Shown: positions 22,356-31,734, counted from the stretch's first letter. The stretch is DNA of 64,000 nucleotides from Enterobacteriaceae bacterium (GCA_031261005.1 JAISKF010000013.1:25148-89147); one strand, 5' to 3'. Numbers and translations: made by a program. Notes: generated by a model from the letters alone, not told the origin.

Positions 22356-23402
22356 TCAGGGTGTTACTATTTTACTCTGAAATGCGGAGGAGTAATGTTC
22401 AACAAAACCGCTATCTGATTTGGTAATCATCATTACGGGAATATTGAGTTTTTCCGCTAACACCATTCCCTCCTCCAGACCTAATACACCCAGCGCAGTG
22501 GATAACCCGTCAGCAGTCATACAAGATGGGCTAAGTACCGTGATAGAAACAATATTGTTGGTGATAGGTCTGCCGGTTCGCGGATCAATAGTATGGGAAT
22601 AGCGCACGCCATTAACTTCAAAATAGTTACGATAATCGCCGGAGGTCGCAACGGACATATCACCCGCCGCAATCACCGCTTGTACCGATTGATCAATACC
22701 TGTGGCGGGCTTTTCAATCGCAATTCGCCACACCTGATTATGTTCATTTGTGCCTTTAGTTCTCACTTCACCGCCAATATCCACCAGATAATTCTGAATA
22801 CCGACAGATTGCAAATACTCCGCCACGACATCGACTCCGTAACCTTTGGCAATAGCAGAAAGATCGAGATACAACTCAGGGATTAATTTCACCAGAGCAT
22901 TACCGTCAATCTTGAGCTTATCCATGCCCACCCACGTTTTACGTTTATTTAACTCTTGCTCATCAGGAAGCTGATCTTGATGGGCTTCTGGTCCAAAGCC
23001 CCATAAATTAACCAATGGTCCGACAGTAATATCCAGCGTTCCGTGACTGAGTTGATTAATACGAAACGATTCATTGATGACTTTTATTATTGCCGGTGAA
23101 ACAGTGAACGGCTGATTAACGGCTCGGCTCTGGTTAAAGCGACTTAATTCAGAATCGGGGCGATAGGTGGACATCTGGTTATTCACTTGCTCCAGCAATA
23201 CATCGATCTGTTTTTGTAACGCTGCTTTCGATGGTGCATCTGATGGTACGATATATTTTATCGAATAATAAGTTCCCATTGTCTGCCCATTAATTACCAT
23301 TTGTTTTGGCTGACAAGCGCTAATCAATAGCATACTGATGAAAACTAATAATGACATCAATATATTAGATGATTTTCTCAAGATAATTACCTTACTATAC
23401 AT
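22356..23402 (-). CDS. apbE: ApbE, FAD:protein FMN transferase lipoprotein
   Basis: Periplasmic flavin transferase that attaches FMN to threonine residues of proteins such as NqrB/NqrC or RsxG. The N-terminus has a lipoprotein signal with lipobox LLISAC (cysteine at residue 30 of this frame). Family motifs: GQTMGTYYSIKY near 39, LDITVGPLVNLWGFGP near 120, DLSAIAKGYGVDVVAEYL near 175, SHTIDPRTGRPI near 268. The real start is uncertain: ATG 23402 has no good ribosome site, while an internal TTG at codon 8 follows AAGG. It lies upstream of dinB as in nqr-apbE-dinB regions of related bacteria, but no nqr gene is present here. Confidence 0.93.
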   Translation of the reverse strand: MYSKVIILRKSSNILMSLLVFISMLLISACQPKQMVINGQTMGTYYSIKYIVPSDAPSKAALQKQIDVLLEQVNNQMSTYRPDSELSRFNQSRAVNQPFTVSPAIIKVINESFRINQLSHGTLDITVGPLVNLWGFGPEAHQDQLPDEQELNKRKTWVGMDKLKIDGNALVKLIPELYLDLSAIAKGYGVDVVAEYLQSVGIQNYLVDIGGEVRTKGTNEHNQVWRIAIEKPATGIDQSVQAVIAAGDMSVATSGDYRNYFEVNGVRYSHTIDPRTGRPITNNIVSITVLSPSCMTADGLSTALGVLGLEEGMVLAEKLNIPVMMITKSDSGFVEHYSSAFQSKIVTP

Positions 23403-23639
23403 AAACTTACACCAGCATAAAATGCTTGTTTCCGATAAAAATCATTACTCTTTTTTTATTTTCTGGCATACACTACAACACTGCGAATTGATATTGAATA
23501 CAATAAACATTAATTTGCCAGTTATAGCATTATCTGTTTTTAAAAGAGCGTTCGCTGTTTTTAAAAGAACATGTTTTTTTAAACCAACATATTTCTAAGA
23601 AAGATGTTTCATCAAAAATATTGCACAACAGGAAGAAAA

Positions 23640-24380
23640 ATGAGCAAATCGTTCATCATGCTCACCGCATTATTACTCGCACCAATGGCATTTTATTTAA
23701 ATGCCCAACCTACTGAATCTCAGGTAATAACACAACCGCCTGTTTTATCACAGGAGAAACAGCGGTTACTCGGCTTGCCCGTTTATATCCGTATTCTTAA
23801 AGAAGAAAAAAAATTAGAGTTATTTGTCGAAAATAACGGCGAATATAAATTAGCGCAGACTTACCCTATCTGTAACTATTCTGGTGGATTAGGTCCGAAA
23901 CGTTATCAGGGCGATTTCAAAAGCCCTGAGGGTTTCTATCAGGTTACGATGAAGAGTTTGAATCCTAACAGCAAATTTTACCGCTCATTTAATCTTGGCT
24001 ATCCGAATCAATTCGATCAAGAACATGGTTTTACCGGTAAAAACTTGATGGTACACGGTGATTGTATTTCAGAGGGCTGCTATGCGATGACTGACCAGCA
24101 AATTGGTGAAATTTATCAATTCATCGAATATGCGTTGATTAATGGTCAGCCGCAGATAGACGTTAATATTTTTCCATTCCGTATGACTAATGAAAATCTA
24201 CAGCGCTATCACCATTCGGTGCATTACGATTTTTGGCGGCAATTAAAAGCAGGTTATGACTTTTTTGAGAAAACCCATCAGGCACCAAATATGGCGGTGG
24301 TTAACGGGCGTTATAATTTAGCACCGCAGAGTATGCTGGCAAATAATCAGAAAAAAACCAGTAACCCATTCGCTCATTAA
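23640..24380 (+). CDS. yafK: YafK-type L,D-transpeptidase-fold murein enzyme (LdtF/DpaA)
   Basis: Periplasmic YkuD-fold protein; the E. coli orthologue YafK/LdtF/DpaA releases Braun lipoprotein from peptidoglycan. The catalytic motif VHGDCISEGCYAMTD lies near residue 137, with GDFKSPEGFYQV near 94. I start at 23640 (MSKSFIMLTALLLAPMAFYLNA, a Sec signal), which has an AGGAAG site and gives 246 residues, the E. coli length; the frame is open 12 codons further upstream. The pattern IRILKEEKKLELFV and NVFPFRMT-like ending match the orthologue. It is convergent with yafJ, with two repeats between them. Confidence 0.93.
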   Translation: MSKSFIMLTALLLAPMAFYLNAQPTESQVITQPPVLSQEKQRLLGLPVYIRILKEEKKLELFVENNGEYKLAQTYPICNYSGGLGPKRYQGDFKSPEGFYQVTMKSLNPNSKFYRSFNLGYPNQFDQEHGFTGKNLMVHGDCISEGCYAMTDQQIGEIYQFIEYALINGQPQIDVNIFPFRMTNENLQRYHHSVHYDFWRQLKAGYDFFEKTHQAPNMAVVNGRYNLAPQSMLANNQKKTSNPFAH

Positions 24381-24543
24381 TTATTTAGATAAGAAACTAT
24401 ATTTTTACAATAAATTTCAAATAATTATGTCATTTCCTCTAGGGGCGACAATCTGTCGCCCGTGAACCCGCCGTGTTGTTAATGCGGGCGGCAGATTGCC
24501 GCCCCTACAAATTATTCTTTATTATCAATAGATTAATTTATTA
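24381..24543 (-). repeat. Compound hairpin repeat, copy C1
   Basis: Same element as at 20745-21221 but in the opposite orientation. It starts directly behind the yafK stop with TTAGATAAGAAACTATATTTTTAC, followed by the GC-rich double-hairpin core (24440-24508) and the TTTATTATCAATAGATTAATTTA end. Confidence 0.87.
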
Positions 24544-24723
24544 TTTAACCCTGTGGTTATACTTCGGATAAGAAACTATATTTTTACCATAAATTTCAAA
24601 TGATTATGTCATTTTCCGTAGGGGCGACAATCTGTCGCCCGTGAACCCACCGCGTTGTTAATGCGGGCGGCAGATTGCCTGCCCCTACAAATTATTCTTT
24701 ATTATCAATAGATTAATTTATTT
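24544..24723 (-). repeat. Compound hairpin repeat, copy C2
   Basis: Second head-to-tail copy, about 90% alike to C1 by eye. Core from CCGTAGGGGCGACA (24617) to TGCCCCTAC (24688). Its end touches the stop codon of yafJ, so the two copies fill the whole gap between the convergent genes yafK and yafJ. Confidence 0.87.
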
Positions 24724-25491
24724 TTACAATACCCGTTCACCTAAATGAAACAGAGCGAATTCTCCCGTTGGGATTTTTTGCCACTGTTCGTTTCCTGTCA
24801 GTGGTTTAGTAGCAATCAAAGTAACAACATCGTTTGGTGTCGTTTCTTTCTGGAAATCAATTTCTACATCTTCGTCCAGCAATGTTGCTTTACCAAACGG
24901 CGCACGGCGCGTGAGCCAATATAAATTAGTCGCGCAGTATGCCATCACATAATCGCCGTCAGAAAGGATCATATTAAAAGAACCTTTTTTAGCGACCTGA
25001 TCGGCACAAGTGGCAATAAATTTAAACACCGCCTGCCAGTTAGACGGACGGCGTTTATAACGCTGTTTCAGTTGCCCCATGATCCAGCAAAAAGCGTATT
25101 CGCTGTCGGTTTCACCAACGGGCTGGAAATCCGCACTCTTTAAGCTGTGATAGCCAGTCAATTGCCCATTATGAGCAAATGTCCAGTTGCGTCCCCAAAG
25201 CTCGCGGATAAACGGGTGAGTATTTTCTAACGCTACCGCACCGCGATTAGCCTGACGAATATGGGAAATCACCGCACACGATTTGATGGGGTAATCCTGA
25301 ACCAGTTTAGCAATCGGTGAATTATAACTTGGTAATGGATCGCGAAATGTTCGGCAGCCTTTCCCTTCATAGAAAGTAATGCCCCAACCGTCTTTATGTG
25401 GTCCCGTGCGTCCGCCGCGCTGCATCAGTCCGGTAAAACTGAAACAAATATCGGTCGGCACATTGGCACTCATTCCAAGTAATTCACACAT
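24724..25491 (-). CDS. yafJ: YafJ, class II glutamine amidotransferase domain protein
   Basis: Protein with an N-terminal-nucleophile glutaminase domain; the real substrate is not known. I start at 25491, which gives MCELLGMSANVP with the catalytic cysteine as residue 2, and has a GGAG site 6 bases upstream. A start six codons earlier would bury the cysteine. Family signatures: GPHKDGWGI near 32, HIRQANRGAVALENTHPF near 78, WTFAHNGQL near 105, GETDSEYAFCW near 128. The 255 residues equal E. coli YafJ. It lies 47 bases behind gmhA on the same strand, as in E. coli. Confidence 0.93.
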   Translation of the reverse strand: MCELLGMSANVPTDICFSFTGLMQRGGRTGPHKDGWGITFYEGKGCRTFRDPLPSYNSPIAKLVQDYPIKSCAVISHIRQANRGAVALENTHPFIRELWGRNWTFAHNGQLTGYHSLKSADFQPVGETDSEYAFCWIMGQLKQRYKRRPSNWQAVFKFIATCADQVAKKGSFNMILSDGDYVMAYCATNLYWLTRRAPFGKATLLDEDVEIDFQKETTPNDVVTLIATKPLTGNEQWQKIPTGEFALFHLGERVL

Positions 25492-25538
25492 TTCGCGCTC
25501 CGCAACCACTCAACTCACGACATAACCATCAATTCAAA

Positions 25539-26117
25539 CTACTTTGCCATCTCTTTTTCAACTAACAACATCAGGATATGAATCACTTTAATATGCACTT
25601 CCTGAATGCGATCGGCATAACCGAAATGCGGTACACGAATTTCCACATCCGCTAATCCGTTCATTTTTCCGCCGTCTTTTCCCGTTAACGCGATCACTTT
25701 CATGCCTTTTGCTCGCGCGGTTTCGATCGCTTTTAAGATGTTGGCTGAATTACCGGAAGTGGATAAACCAAACAGAACATCGCCCTTGCGACCTATGGCT
25801 TCCAGATAGCGTGAGAATACATAGTCATAACCAAAATCATTGCTAACACAAGAAATGTGGCTGGGATCAGAAATCGCAATCGCCGGATAAGCCGGACGAT
25901 TTTCACGATAGCGCCCTGTCAACTCTTCCGCAAAGTGCATAGCGTCACAGTGAGAGCCGCCATTACCGCAGGAAAGCACTTTACCGCCGGATTTAAATGA
26001 ATCCGCCAGCAATAATGCCGCCCGCTGTACCGCTGCAATATTGGCGTCATCACTAAGGAATTTCTGCAATACCTGAGCAGCTTCATTTAATTCACTGCGG
26101 ATTAAGTCTTGATACAT
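25539..26117 (-). CDS. gmhA: GmhA, sedoheptulose 7-phosphate isomerase
   Basis: First enzyme of ADP-heptose synthesis for the LPS inner core; converts sedoheptulose 7-phosphate to heptose 7-phosphate in the cytoplasm. SIS-fold motifs: [24 protein letters not shown] near residue 48, [26 protein letters not shown] near 85, [15 protein letters not shown] near 115, and the C-terminal [13 protein letters not shown] with the metal-binding histidine. The 192 residues match the family. Ribosome site AGAGGG five bases before ATG. Followed by yafJ, probably one operon. Confidence 0.96.
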   Translation of the reverse strand: MYQDLIRSELNEAAQVLQKFLSDDANIAAVQRAALLLADSFKSGGKVLSCGNGGSHCDAMHFAEELTGRYRENRPAYPAIAISDPSHISCVSNDFGYDYVFSRYLEAIGRKGDVLFGLSTSGNSANILKAIETARAKGMKVIALTGKDGGKMNGLADVEIRVPHFGYADRIQEVHIKVIHILMLLVEKEMAK

Positions 26118-26207
26118 GAAAACCCTCTTTACTGATAAATTTTAATAACTCATTAAAAGCTAGTTTAGCGGATAGCGACTTTAATGAATAGCAGCGCAAA
26201 TGGTTAG

Positions 26208-26804
26208 CTAGATCGATTTGTTCTGACCATATAACCGAGTTAATTGCTGCCGATTCACCGCCCAAACTAAAGGTAATAAAAGGAGAGAAGAGACCAACGC
26301 CGCCGCCAGCGCCATAATCCACAATGTAGCGCAAATACAGCGTAAATTATGCGACCAGTCAGAGAGATAACTGAGGATCATTAGCCCTGTCGTCACCAAA
26401 GCAGCACAGACGCGAATAATATAAAATATATCCAGTCGGGCATTATTTACTGCCATATCCACCGCGCCATAAATCATTATCAGATACAACATCACACAGA
26501 TAATGCTCAGTAAATAACTTGCTCGCTCCCGACCAAGTTGAAACTGACACGTTACGTCCATTAGCGCCTGACGATGCTCCCCCGCCATAAAAGGATCAAC
26601 CCAACCGCTGCGCGCGCCTTGAAAAAACAGCACTTTCTTACCGCATTTTATCACTGCTGAACTTGCGCCCTCACGCGCAACTATTGTGCCGCTTTTCTTC
26701 CATATCAACTCTAAATCGGGGATACATTCAGAAAGTGCCTGAAAAAAACGACTGACAAACTCAGCATCAAACTTCTTTTTAAAAATAAATTTTAAGAACC
26801 ACAT
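26208..26804 (-). CDS. Small membrane protein, function unknown
   Basis: Not recognised. The start at 26804 (MWFLKFIFKKKFD) is favoured by AAGGT five bases upstream over the longer frame to 26822. The 198-residue product has an N-terminal soluble part of about 85 residues (SRFFQALSECIPDLELIW, KCGKKVLFFQGARSGWVDPFM) and three hydrophobic segments at roughly 94-115, 125-147 and 153-182. The first part is reminiscent of small binding or sensor domains but I cannot name one. It lies 90 bases upstream of gmhA on the same strand. Composition is similar to its neighbours, so there is no sign of recent transfer. Confidence 0.6.
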   Translation of the reverse strand: MWFLKFIFKKKFDAEFVSRFFQALSECIPDLELIWKKSGTIVAREGASSAVIKCGKKVLFFQGARSGWVDPFMAGEHRQALMDVTCQFQLGRERASYLLSIICVMLYLIMIYGAVDMAVNNARLDIFYIIRVCAALVTTGLMILSYLSDWSHNLRCICATLWIMALAAALVSSLLLLPLVWAVNRQQLTRLYGQNKSI

Positions 26805-26920
26805 AGTGACCTTAGATTTCAAGCAAGGATCGGCAAATATTGTTATTAAGACTGATTAGCGAGGTGATGTAAAAAGAAATATAAGAAAAGAAAAAAGAAA
26901 GATGAAATACGAATCAGAGA

Positions 26921-26953
26921 AACGCGAAACCATGTTAATTATGGTTTCGCGTT
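26921..26953 (-). terminator. Terminator behind mltD
   Basis: Perfect 13-bp inverted repeat (AACGCGAAACCAT with ATGGTTTCGCGTT) with a 7-base loop, five bases after the mltD stop codon. The stem is strong; the following GTTTCTCTG on the minus strand is a poor T tract. Confidence 0.75.
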
Positions 26954-26958
26954 AATGA

Positions 26959-28515
26959 TTAGCGTTTATATAACGTCAGCGTATCGCCTGGTTTCAGGCT
27001 ATGTAACTTGGCAAGTTTAGCGTTCCATTTCAGCACATCACTAATATCCACATTATGACGTTTCGCGATATTGGCGATCGTATCGCCTTTGCGGACGCGA
27101 TAAGTAATGCTGCTTTTGCTGTTCTTGCTGCTTTTATTACCGGCACTTGTATTGCTGGCAATTTGCAGAGTTTGACCGACTTTTAGCTTGCTATTTTTAG
27201 TTAATGTATTCCATTTTTGAATATCGCTTACTTTGACGTTATTACGTTTAGCGATCGATGCAAGGGTATCGCTGGCACGAACGGTATATTTAGTTGCCGT
27301 ATTTTTAACACCAGAACTGCTATTACCAGCTTGTGCCATTTGCGTTTGCTGAGTAGAAAGCTGGGCAAGATATTCACTGGATAACGGTAAAGTGATGGTT
27401 TGCCCCGCAACAATCGGTGCTGTCATCGCGTTGGCTTGTTGAATAGATTGCACGCTGATACCGTAACGCCGCGCTAAAATCTCAACAGTTTCACCCTGAA
27501 CAACGCGATGCTGCCCCCAATTCACCAAATTAGTTTCACCGCGGTTAAGCGATGCTTCAAGTTTCTTGGCATTATTAATCGGCAGCGTAATGGTATGCGG
27601 ACCATTTGGCGCAGTAACATTATATTTGTAACCAGCGTTGTAAGTTTTTAGCTTCTGTAACGGAATATCCGCCATTTTTGCCGCTTGTGTCAGTTCGATT
27701 TGCTGACCCACTTCAATACGGGTTAACGCATGATTAAGATTGCTGTTCGGTAAATACAAACCATAACGATTGCTATTTTTAACCATATCGCTAAGTGCCA
27801 GTAATTTAGGAACATACTGCATGGTTTCGGTCGGCAAATCTAACGACCAATAATCGATTGGACGACCTTTAGCAATATTGTTATCAATCGCACGCTGGAT
27901 ACAACCTTCTCCGCAATTATAAGCGGCAATAGTTAACAGCCAGTCACCGCCAAACATACCGTAGAGACGCTCCAGTATATCGAGTGCTGCGGTGGTAGAT
28001 TCAGTCACATCGCGGCGACCGTCATACCATTGATCTTGTCTGAGACCAGCATTGCTTCCGGTAGTTGGAATAATCTGCCAAAGTCCGGCAGCGGCAGCAG
28101 ACGAAGTGGCATTGGGATCAAACGAACTCTCTACAATCGGCAGCAATGCCAGCTCCATTGGCAATTTACGTTCTTTAATCTGGCTGATAATCCAGTACAT
28201 ATATGGTTCAGCACGTACTGTCACCGTTTGCAGATAATTCTTTTTATTGAAGTAGAACTCTTTTTGTTCTCGGACGCGGTTATTTTCCGGAATCTGCATG
28301 TTCAGCTCGTCACTGACCGCTAACCACAGATTTTTCTCACTTTGACCATCTTCATCAATAAGCCAATTAAGATTTGTTCGTGAATTGCGAGCAAAGTAAT
28401 CAAACGCTGGCGAGAGACTTTGCTTACTGACGTGATGCGATGTTTTTGTTGTAGTTGTGGTTGATTGACACCCTGCGAGTAACACCGTGGCGAACAAGAA
28501 TACTTTTATCTTCAT
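26959..28515 (-). CDS. mltD: MltD, membrane-bound lytic murein transglycosylase D
   Basis: Outer-membrane lipoprotein that cleaves peptidoglycan strands to 1,6-anhydro-muropeptides. Start at 28515 (MKIKVFLFATVLLAGC) gives a proper lipoprotein signal with the cysteine at residue 16; the frame is open 25 codons further but that is not family-like. The SLT domain has the catalytic glutamate E129 in LPIVESSFDPNA and AGLWQIIP after it. The C-terminus carries three LysM peptidoglycan-binding repeats (about residues 345-390, 410-455 and 470-515); E. coli MltD has two as I recall, and the product is longer (518 against 452). Confidence 0.95.
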   Translation of the reverse strand: MKIKVFLFATVLLAGCQSTTTTTKTSHHVSKQSLSPAFDYFARNSRTNLNWLIDEDGQSEKNLWLAVSDELNMQIPENNRVREQKEFYFNKKNYLQTVTVRAEPYMYWIISQIKERKLPMELALLPIVESSFDPNATSSAAAAGLWQIIPTTGSNAGLRQDQWYDGRRDVTESTTAALDILERLYGMFGGDWLLTIAAYNCGEGCIQRAIDNNIAKGRPIDYWSLDLPTETMQYVPKLLALSDMVKNSNRYGLYLPNSNLNHALTRIEVGQQIELTQAAKMADIPLQKLKTYNAGYKYNVTAPNGPHTITLPINNAKKLEASLNRGETNLVNWGQHRVVQGETVEILARRYGISVQSIQQANAMTAPIVAGQTITLPLSSEYLAQLSTQQTQMAQAGNSSSGVKNTATKYTVRASDTLASIAKRNNVKVSDIQKWNTLTKNSKLKVGQTLQIASNTSAGNKSSKNSKSSITYRVRKGDTIANIAKRHNVDISDVLKWNAKLAKLHSLKPGDTLTLYKR

Positions 28516-28589
28516 AGTTATTAATTTTATTTTTTGATTAAAACTCAACCAATAATACGTTGACGGACAAGATAACTCAACTAAAAGCA

Positions 28590-29360
28590 TTAATAGTTAT
28601 CTTTCATGGCTCTTAAACGAGCAAAAATCTGCCAGATCTCTATAGTTGGATCTATTATGCCTAACTTTCTTTGTAGATCAATTTGTTGGCATCGCAGGAA
28701 AAGATTAATTTTTCTCTCAAATTGTAACTCAGTTGGCACGGAGGCTTGATTTTCTGCCCGTAATTGCTCAACTTGTTTCTTATATGTTTCAATTTCGGAA
28801 TCTTCTGGTAAAACAAAGTTAGCGAAACGTAAATTTGACAATGTATATTCGTGAGCACAACACACTTTTGTCTCATCAGGCAACGCAGCTAACTTCTCAA
28901 GAGAGTGATACATTTGTTCAGGCGTACCTTCAAAAATACGTCCGCAGCCAGCAGAAAAAAGTGTATCGCCGCAAAATAAGTGAGGCGCGCAATAAAAAGC
29001 AACGTGTCCAAGCGTGTGACCGGGAACGTCAATCACTGAAAAATTCATTCCTGCGGCTGTAATAGTATCACCTTGTTTAACAATAAATTGTGCGCCTTTA
29101 CTACGAGTTTCTTCCGGACCGTACACGCTTAATGCAGGATAACGTTTTACTAATTCCGCCACACCGCCAGTGTGATCGTGATGGTGATGCGTTAATAAGA
29201 TAGCGTCAGGAATTAATTGTTGTTGTGTCAGCGCCGCAATAACCGGCTGCACTTCACCGGGATCGACAATCACAGTTGTTTGCTTATCGGCACTGAGCAA
29301 CCAAATGTAATTGTCCTGAAGTGCCGGAATATTGCTAAGATACATGTGGCTAAAAGACAT
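28590..29360 (-). CDS. gloB: GloB, hydroxyacylglutathione hydrolase (glyoxalase II)
   Basis: Metallo-beta-lactamase-fold enzyme that splits S-lactoylglutathione to lactate and glutathione, the second step of methylglyoxal removal. Metal motif [10 protein letters not shown] near residue 57, [11 protein letters not shown] near 113, [18 protein letters not shown] near 131 and [10 protein letters not shown] near 170. I chose the start at 29360 ([10 protein letters not shown]) because AGGGG lies six bases upstream; the ATG at 29345 would give exactly the E. coli length of 251, and a longer frame to 29405 is unlikely. Divergent from yafS, as in E. coli. Confidence 0.95.
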   Translation of the reverse strand: MSFSHMYLSNIPALQDNYIWLLSADKQTTVIVDPGEVQPVIAALTQQQLIPDAILLTHHHHDHTGGVAELVKRYPALSVYGPEETRSKGAQFIVKQGDTITAAGMNFSVIDVPGHTLGHVAFYCAPHLFCGDTLFSAGCGRIFEGTPEQMYHSLEKLAALPDETKVCCAHEYTLSNLRFANFVLPEDSEIETYKKQVEQLRAENQASVPTELQFERKINLFLRCQQIDLQRKLGIIDPTIEIWQIFARLRAMKDNY

Positions 29361-29439
29361 CGTGATCCCCTGATTTTCCAATTTATTACAAGATACATGT
29401 CTCATACCAATGTGTCTTGATTAGAAGAGATAATAATTG

Positions 29440-30162
29440 ATGAGAGCCGCTCATACAGAAAAGATAATTTCATCACCAGTTTCCTGGGATTCATTATCTC
29501 ACGGGAATTGTTATCGTATAGCGCTGGAACAGCAATTAGAACCCTGGTGGCAAAAATTATTCGGTTTCCATCTGCTCAAACTGGGTAGTCTCAGCGCACA
29601 AATTAATAGCGAAAAATGCCAGATTTCCCACCATATCCGCGTTGCGCCATGCGGGACAAATATCGATGTTTACGCTGATAGTTTGCAACTGCCTTTTCTT
29701 GATAAAACACTCGATGCCTGCTTATTAGCTAATACACTGGCATATTCAGAAGATCCGCATCGCATTTTACGTGAAGTTGATCGCGTACTAATTGATGATG
29801 GCTGGTTGATTATCAGCGGTTTTAACCCATTTAGCTTAGCCGGAATCGGCAAACTCATACCGATCATCAGGAAACGTCCCCCTTATGATTGCCGCATGTT
29901 CACCCGCATGAGAATGGTTGACTGGCTTAGTTTGCTGAATTATGAAGTTTTATGTCATGTACAATTTCAGAACAACCCAAAAAACGCCCAAAACGATGGC
30001 TGTTTAAATTTGCATCTTCCTGTTTTAGGCTGCCAAACGCTCATTGTTGCCCGTAAACGCACGATCCCGCTAACGCTGAATCCGCTCTCTGCGTTTAAAC
30101 AACGAGTTAAGATGAGATCTGATACAGTTGGAGCAACGAAAAATATGCCTGATGGCGATTAG
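29440..30162 (+). CDS. yafS: YafS-type SAM-dependent methyltransferase
   Basis: Class I methyltransferase-fold protein of unknown substrate. The start ATG at 29440 gives 240 residues, the E. coli YafS length; a TTG one codon earlier is also in frame. Visible: [45 protein letters not shown] at about residues 82-128, the post-motif region of methyltransferases. The glycine-rich SAM motif is weak, replaced by a [19 protein letters not shown] stretch near 67, as in the family. It overlaps the stop of convergent rnhA by four bases and is divergent from gloB, a conserved arrangement. Confidence 0.88.
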   Translation: MRAAHTEKIISSPVSWDSLSHGNCYRIALEQQLEPWWQKLFGFHLLKLGSLSAQINSEKCQISHHIRVAPCGTNIDVYADSLQLPFLDKTLDACLLANTLAYSEDPHRILREVDRVLIDDGWLIISGFNPFSLAGIGKLIPIIRKRPPYDCRMFTRMRMVDWLSLLNYEVLCHVQFQNNPKNAQNDGCLNLHLPVLGCQTLIVARKRTIPLTLNPLSAFKQRVKMRSDTVGATKNMPDGD

Positions 30163-30626
30163 GCTTCTGGCTTATAACCTGTATCGGTAAGTGTTGGATT
30201 TTCAGCAGCCGTTTTCGCTAACACATCGCAGCGTTCATTCTCTTCATGACCGGCATGACCTTTTACCCAATGCCATTCCACCTGATGGCGAGTAATCGCT
30301 TCATCAAGACGCAGCCAAAGATCGACATTTTTTACCGGCTTTTTATCCGCTGTTTTCCAGCCGCGCTTTTTCCAGTTATGAATCCAGCTCATAATACCTT
30401 GCCGTACATATTGGCTATCGGTACTCAGAGAAACCTGACAGGACGCAGTAAGCGATTCCAATGCCGTGATCGCCGCCAATAATTCCATGCGATTATTCGT
30501 AGTGAGAAAGTATCCCGCACTGAGGGTTTTCTCATGCTGTTTATAGCGTAAAATAGCACCATAGCCGCCAGGTCCGGGATTCCCCAAACACGAGCCATCG
30601 GTGAATATCTCTACCTGCTTCAACAT
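30159..30626 (-). CDS. rnhA: Ribonuclease HI
   Basis: Degrades RNA of RNA:DNA hybrids. Start [21 protein letters not shown] at 30626 gives 155 residues like E. coli; the open frame continues 19 codons upstream but overlaps the dnaQ promoter region and is not family-like. Catalytic residues D10 (FTDGSC), E48 (NNRMELLA), D70 (STDSQYV) and D134 (ERCDVLA) are in place, as is the basic handle [20 protein letters not shown]. The gene is divergent from dnaQ with only about 47 bases between starts, the classic rnhA-dnaQ arrangement with overlapping promoters. Confidence 0.97.
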   Translation of the reverse strand: MLKQVEIFTDGSCLGNPGPGGYGAILRYKQHEKTLSAGYFLTTNNRMELLAAITALESLTASCQVSLSTDSQYVRQGIMSWIHNWKKRGWKTADKKPVKNVDLWLRLDEAITRHQVEWHWVKGHAGHEENERCDVLAKTAAENPTLTDTGYKPEA

Positions 30627-30673
30627 ATCTGGTAGACTCATCATAAAGTTGAAAACATTAAGTCTGACACAAA

Positions 30674-31438
30674 ATGGAATCAATAAGCACTGAAATTACA
30701 CGACAAATTGTTCTCGATACCGAAACCACCGGTATGAATATGGTTGGCGTTCATTATGAAGGGCATCGTATTATCGAGATTGGTGCGGTCGAAGTGGTAA
30801 ATCGCCGCCTGACCGGACGACATTTCCATGTCTATGTCAAACCTGACCGGCTGGTTGATCCAGAGGCTTACGCGGTACATGGTATCAGCGACGAGTTTCT
30901 GGCAGATAAACCGACCTTTGCTGACATCGCCGATGACTTTTTTCAGTTTATCGACGGCGCTGAATTAGTTATCCACAACGCATCGTTTGACGTGGGCTTT
31001 ATGGACTACGAGTTCCAGAAGTTACGCAGCGATTATCCGAAAGTTGAATCATTTTGTAGCGTCACTGACTCTTTGACGATGGCGCGGAAGATGTTTCCCG
31101 GAAAACGCAATAACTTAGATGCGCTGTGTACCCGACTGGATATTGATAACAGCCGCAGAACATTGCACGGTGCGTTACTCGATGCCGAAATATTAGCCGA
31201 AGTCTATCTGACCATGACCGGCGGACAGACATCGCTCTCATTTTCTATCGAGGGTGATTCCGCAGCACAAACGCGCGGAGCAGAAGTCCAACGCATTGTT
31301 CGGGCAAAAACTGCTTTGAAAGTGGTTTATGCCACCGATGAAGAAGTTATTGATCACGAAAAACGTCTGGATCTTGTCCTCAAAAAAGGCGGAAGCTGTT
31401 TATGGCGCTTACCTGCTGATGGTGAAACGATAAATTAA
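30674..31438 (+). CDS. dnaQ: DnaQ, proofreading epsilon subunit of DNA polymerase III
   Basis: 3'-5' exonuclease of the replicative polymerase. DEDDh motifs: LDTETTGMN near residue 15, [14 protein letters not shown] near 98 and the third motif [17 protein letters not shown] near 163. The clamp-binding stretch QTSLSF follows near 185 and the C-terminal polymerase-binding tail ends [18 protein letters not shown], a little longer than in E. coli (254 against 243). The start [17 protein letters not shown] replaces the E. coli MSTAITRQ. Confidence 0.97.
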   Translation: MESISTEITRQIVLDTETTGMNMVGVHYEGHRIIEIGAVEVVNRRLTGRHFHVYVKPDRLVDPEAYAVHGISDEFLADKPTFADIADDFFQFIDGAELVIHNASFDVGFMDYEFQKLRSDYPKVESFCSVTDSLTMARKMFPGKRNNLDALCTRLDIDNSRRTLHGALLDAEILAEVYLTMTGGQTSLSFSIEGDSAAQTRGAEVQRIVRAKTALKVVYATDEEVIDHEKRLDLVLKKGGSCLWRLPADGETIN

Positions 31439-31509
31439 TTATTTTTATAGTAAAATTTATATAGTTAGCTGAATTTCTGTGCAAATGATTTTGTTCTGAT
31501 AAATTTTCA

Positions 31510-31538
31510 TTGACTCATTATGCGCGGGACTTTACTAT
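31510..31538 (+). promoter_or_regulatory. Likely sigma-70 promoter of the tRNA-Asp gene
   Basis: TTGACT and TACTAT are separated by exactly 17 bases, with transcription expected near 31545, about 45 bases before the tRNA. The -35 box matches 5 of 6 and the -10 box 4 of 6 positions. Confidence 0.5.
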
Positions 31539-31588
31539 CTCACTCGCTTTGTAACAAAAGCGAAGCAAAAAGTAGTAAGAAAGAAAAT

Positions 31589-31665
31589 GGAGCGGTAGTT
31601 CAGTTGGTTAGAATACCTGCCTGTCACGCAGGGGGTCGCGGGTTCGAGTCCCGTCCGTTCCGCCA
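31589..31665 (+). tRNA. aspV: tRNA-Asp, anticodon GTC
   Basis: 77-base cloverleaf: acceptor arms GGAGCGG and CCGTTCC, discriminator G, encoded CCA end, D arm with AGTTGG, anticodon stem CCTGC/GCAGG with GTC at 31623-31625, and T arm with GGTTCGAGTCC. It stands behind dnaQ like aspV in E. coli; the symbol is by position only. The T6SS/Rhs island begins just downstream. Confidence 0.97.
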
Positions 31666-31702
31666 ATTCTTGTTATATTAAGATATATTCTCGAATTAAT
31701 AG

Positions 31703-31734
31703 CCGCAAAGTCTCAACGACTTGCGGTTTTTTTT
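31703..31734 (+). terminator. Rho-independent terminator of the tRNA-Asp gene
   Basis: Stem CCGCAA(A)GTC with GACTTGCGG (one bulged base), 5-base loop, followed by eight T. It is 38 bases behind the tRNA end. Confidence 0.92.

Noticed and set aside
26092..26334. Minus-strand frame of 80 codons overlapping gmhA and the membrane gene
   Set aside because: It overlaps both real genes in another frame, lacks a ribosome site and looks like no known protein.
31640..31665. Possible attachment-site duplication of the tRNA-Asp 3' end
   Set aside because: No second copy of the 3' part was noticed elsewhere in the window and no integrase gene is present, so no att site is called.
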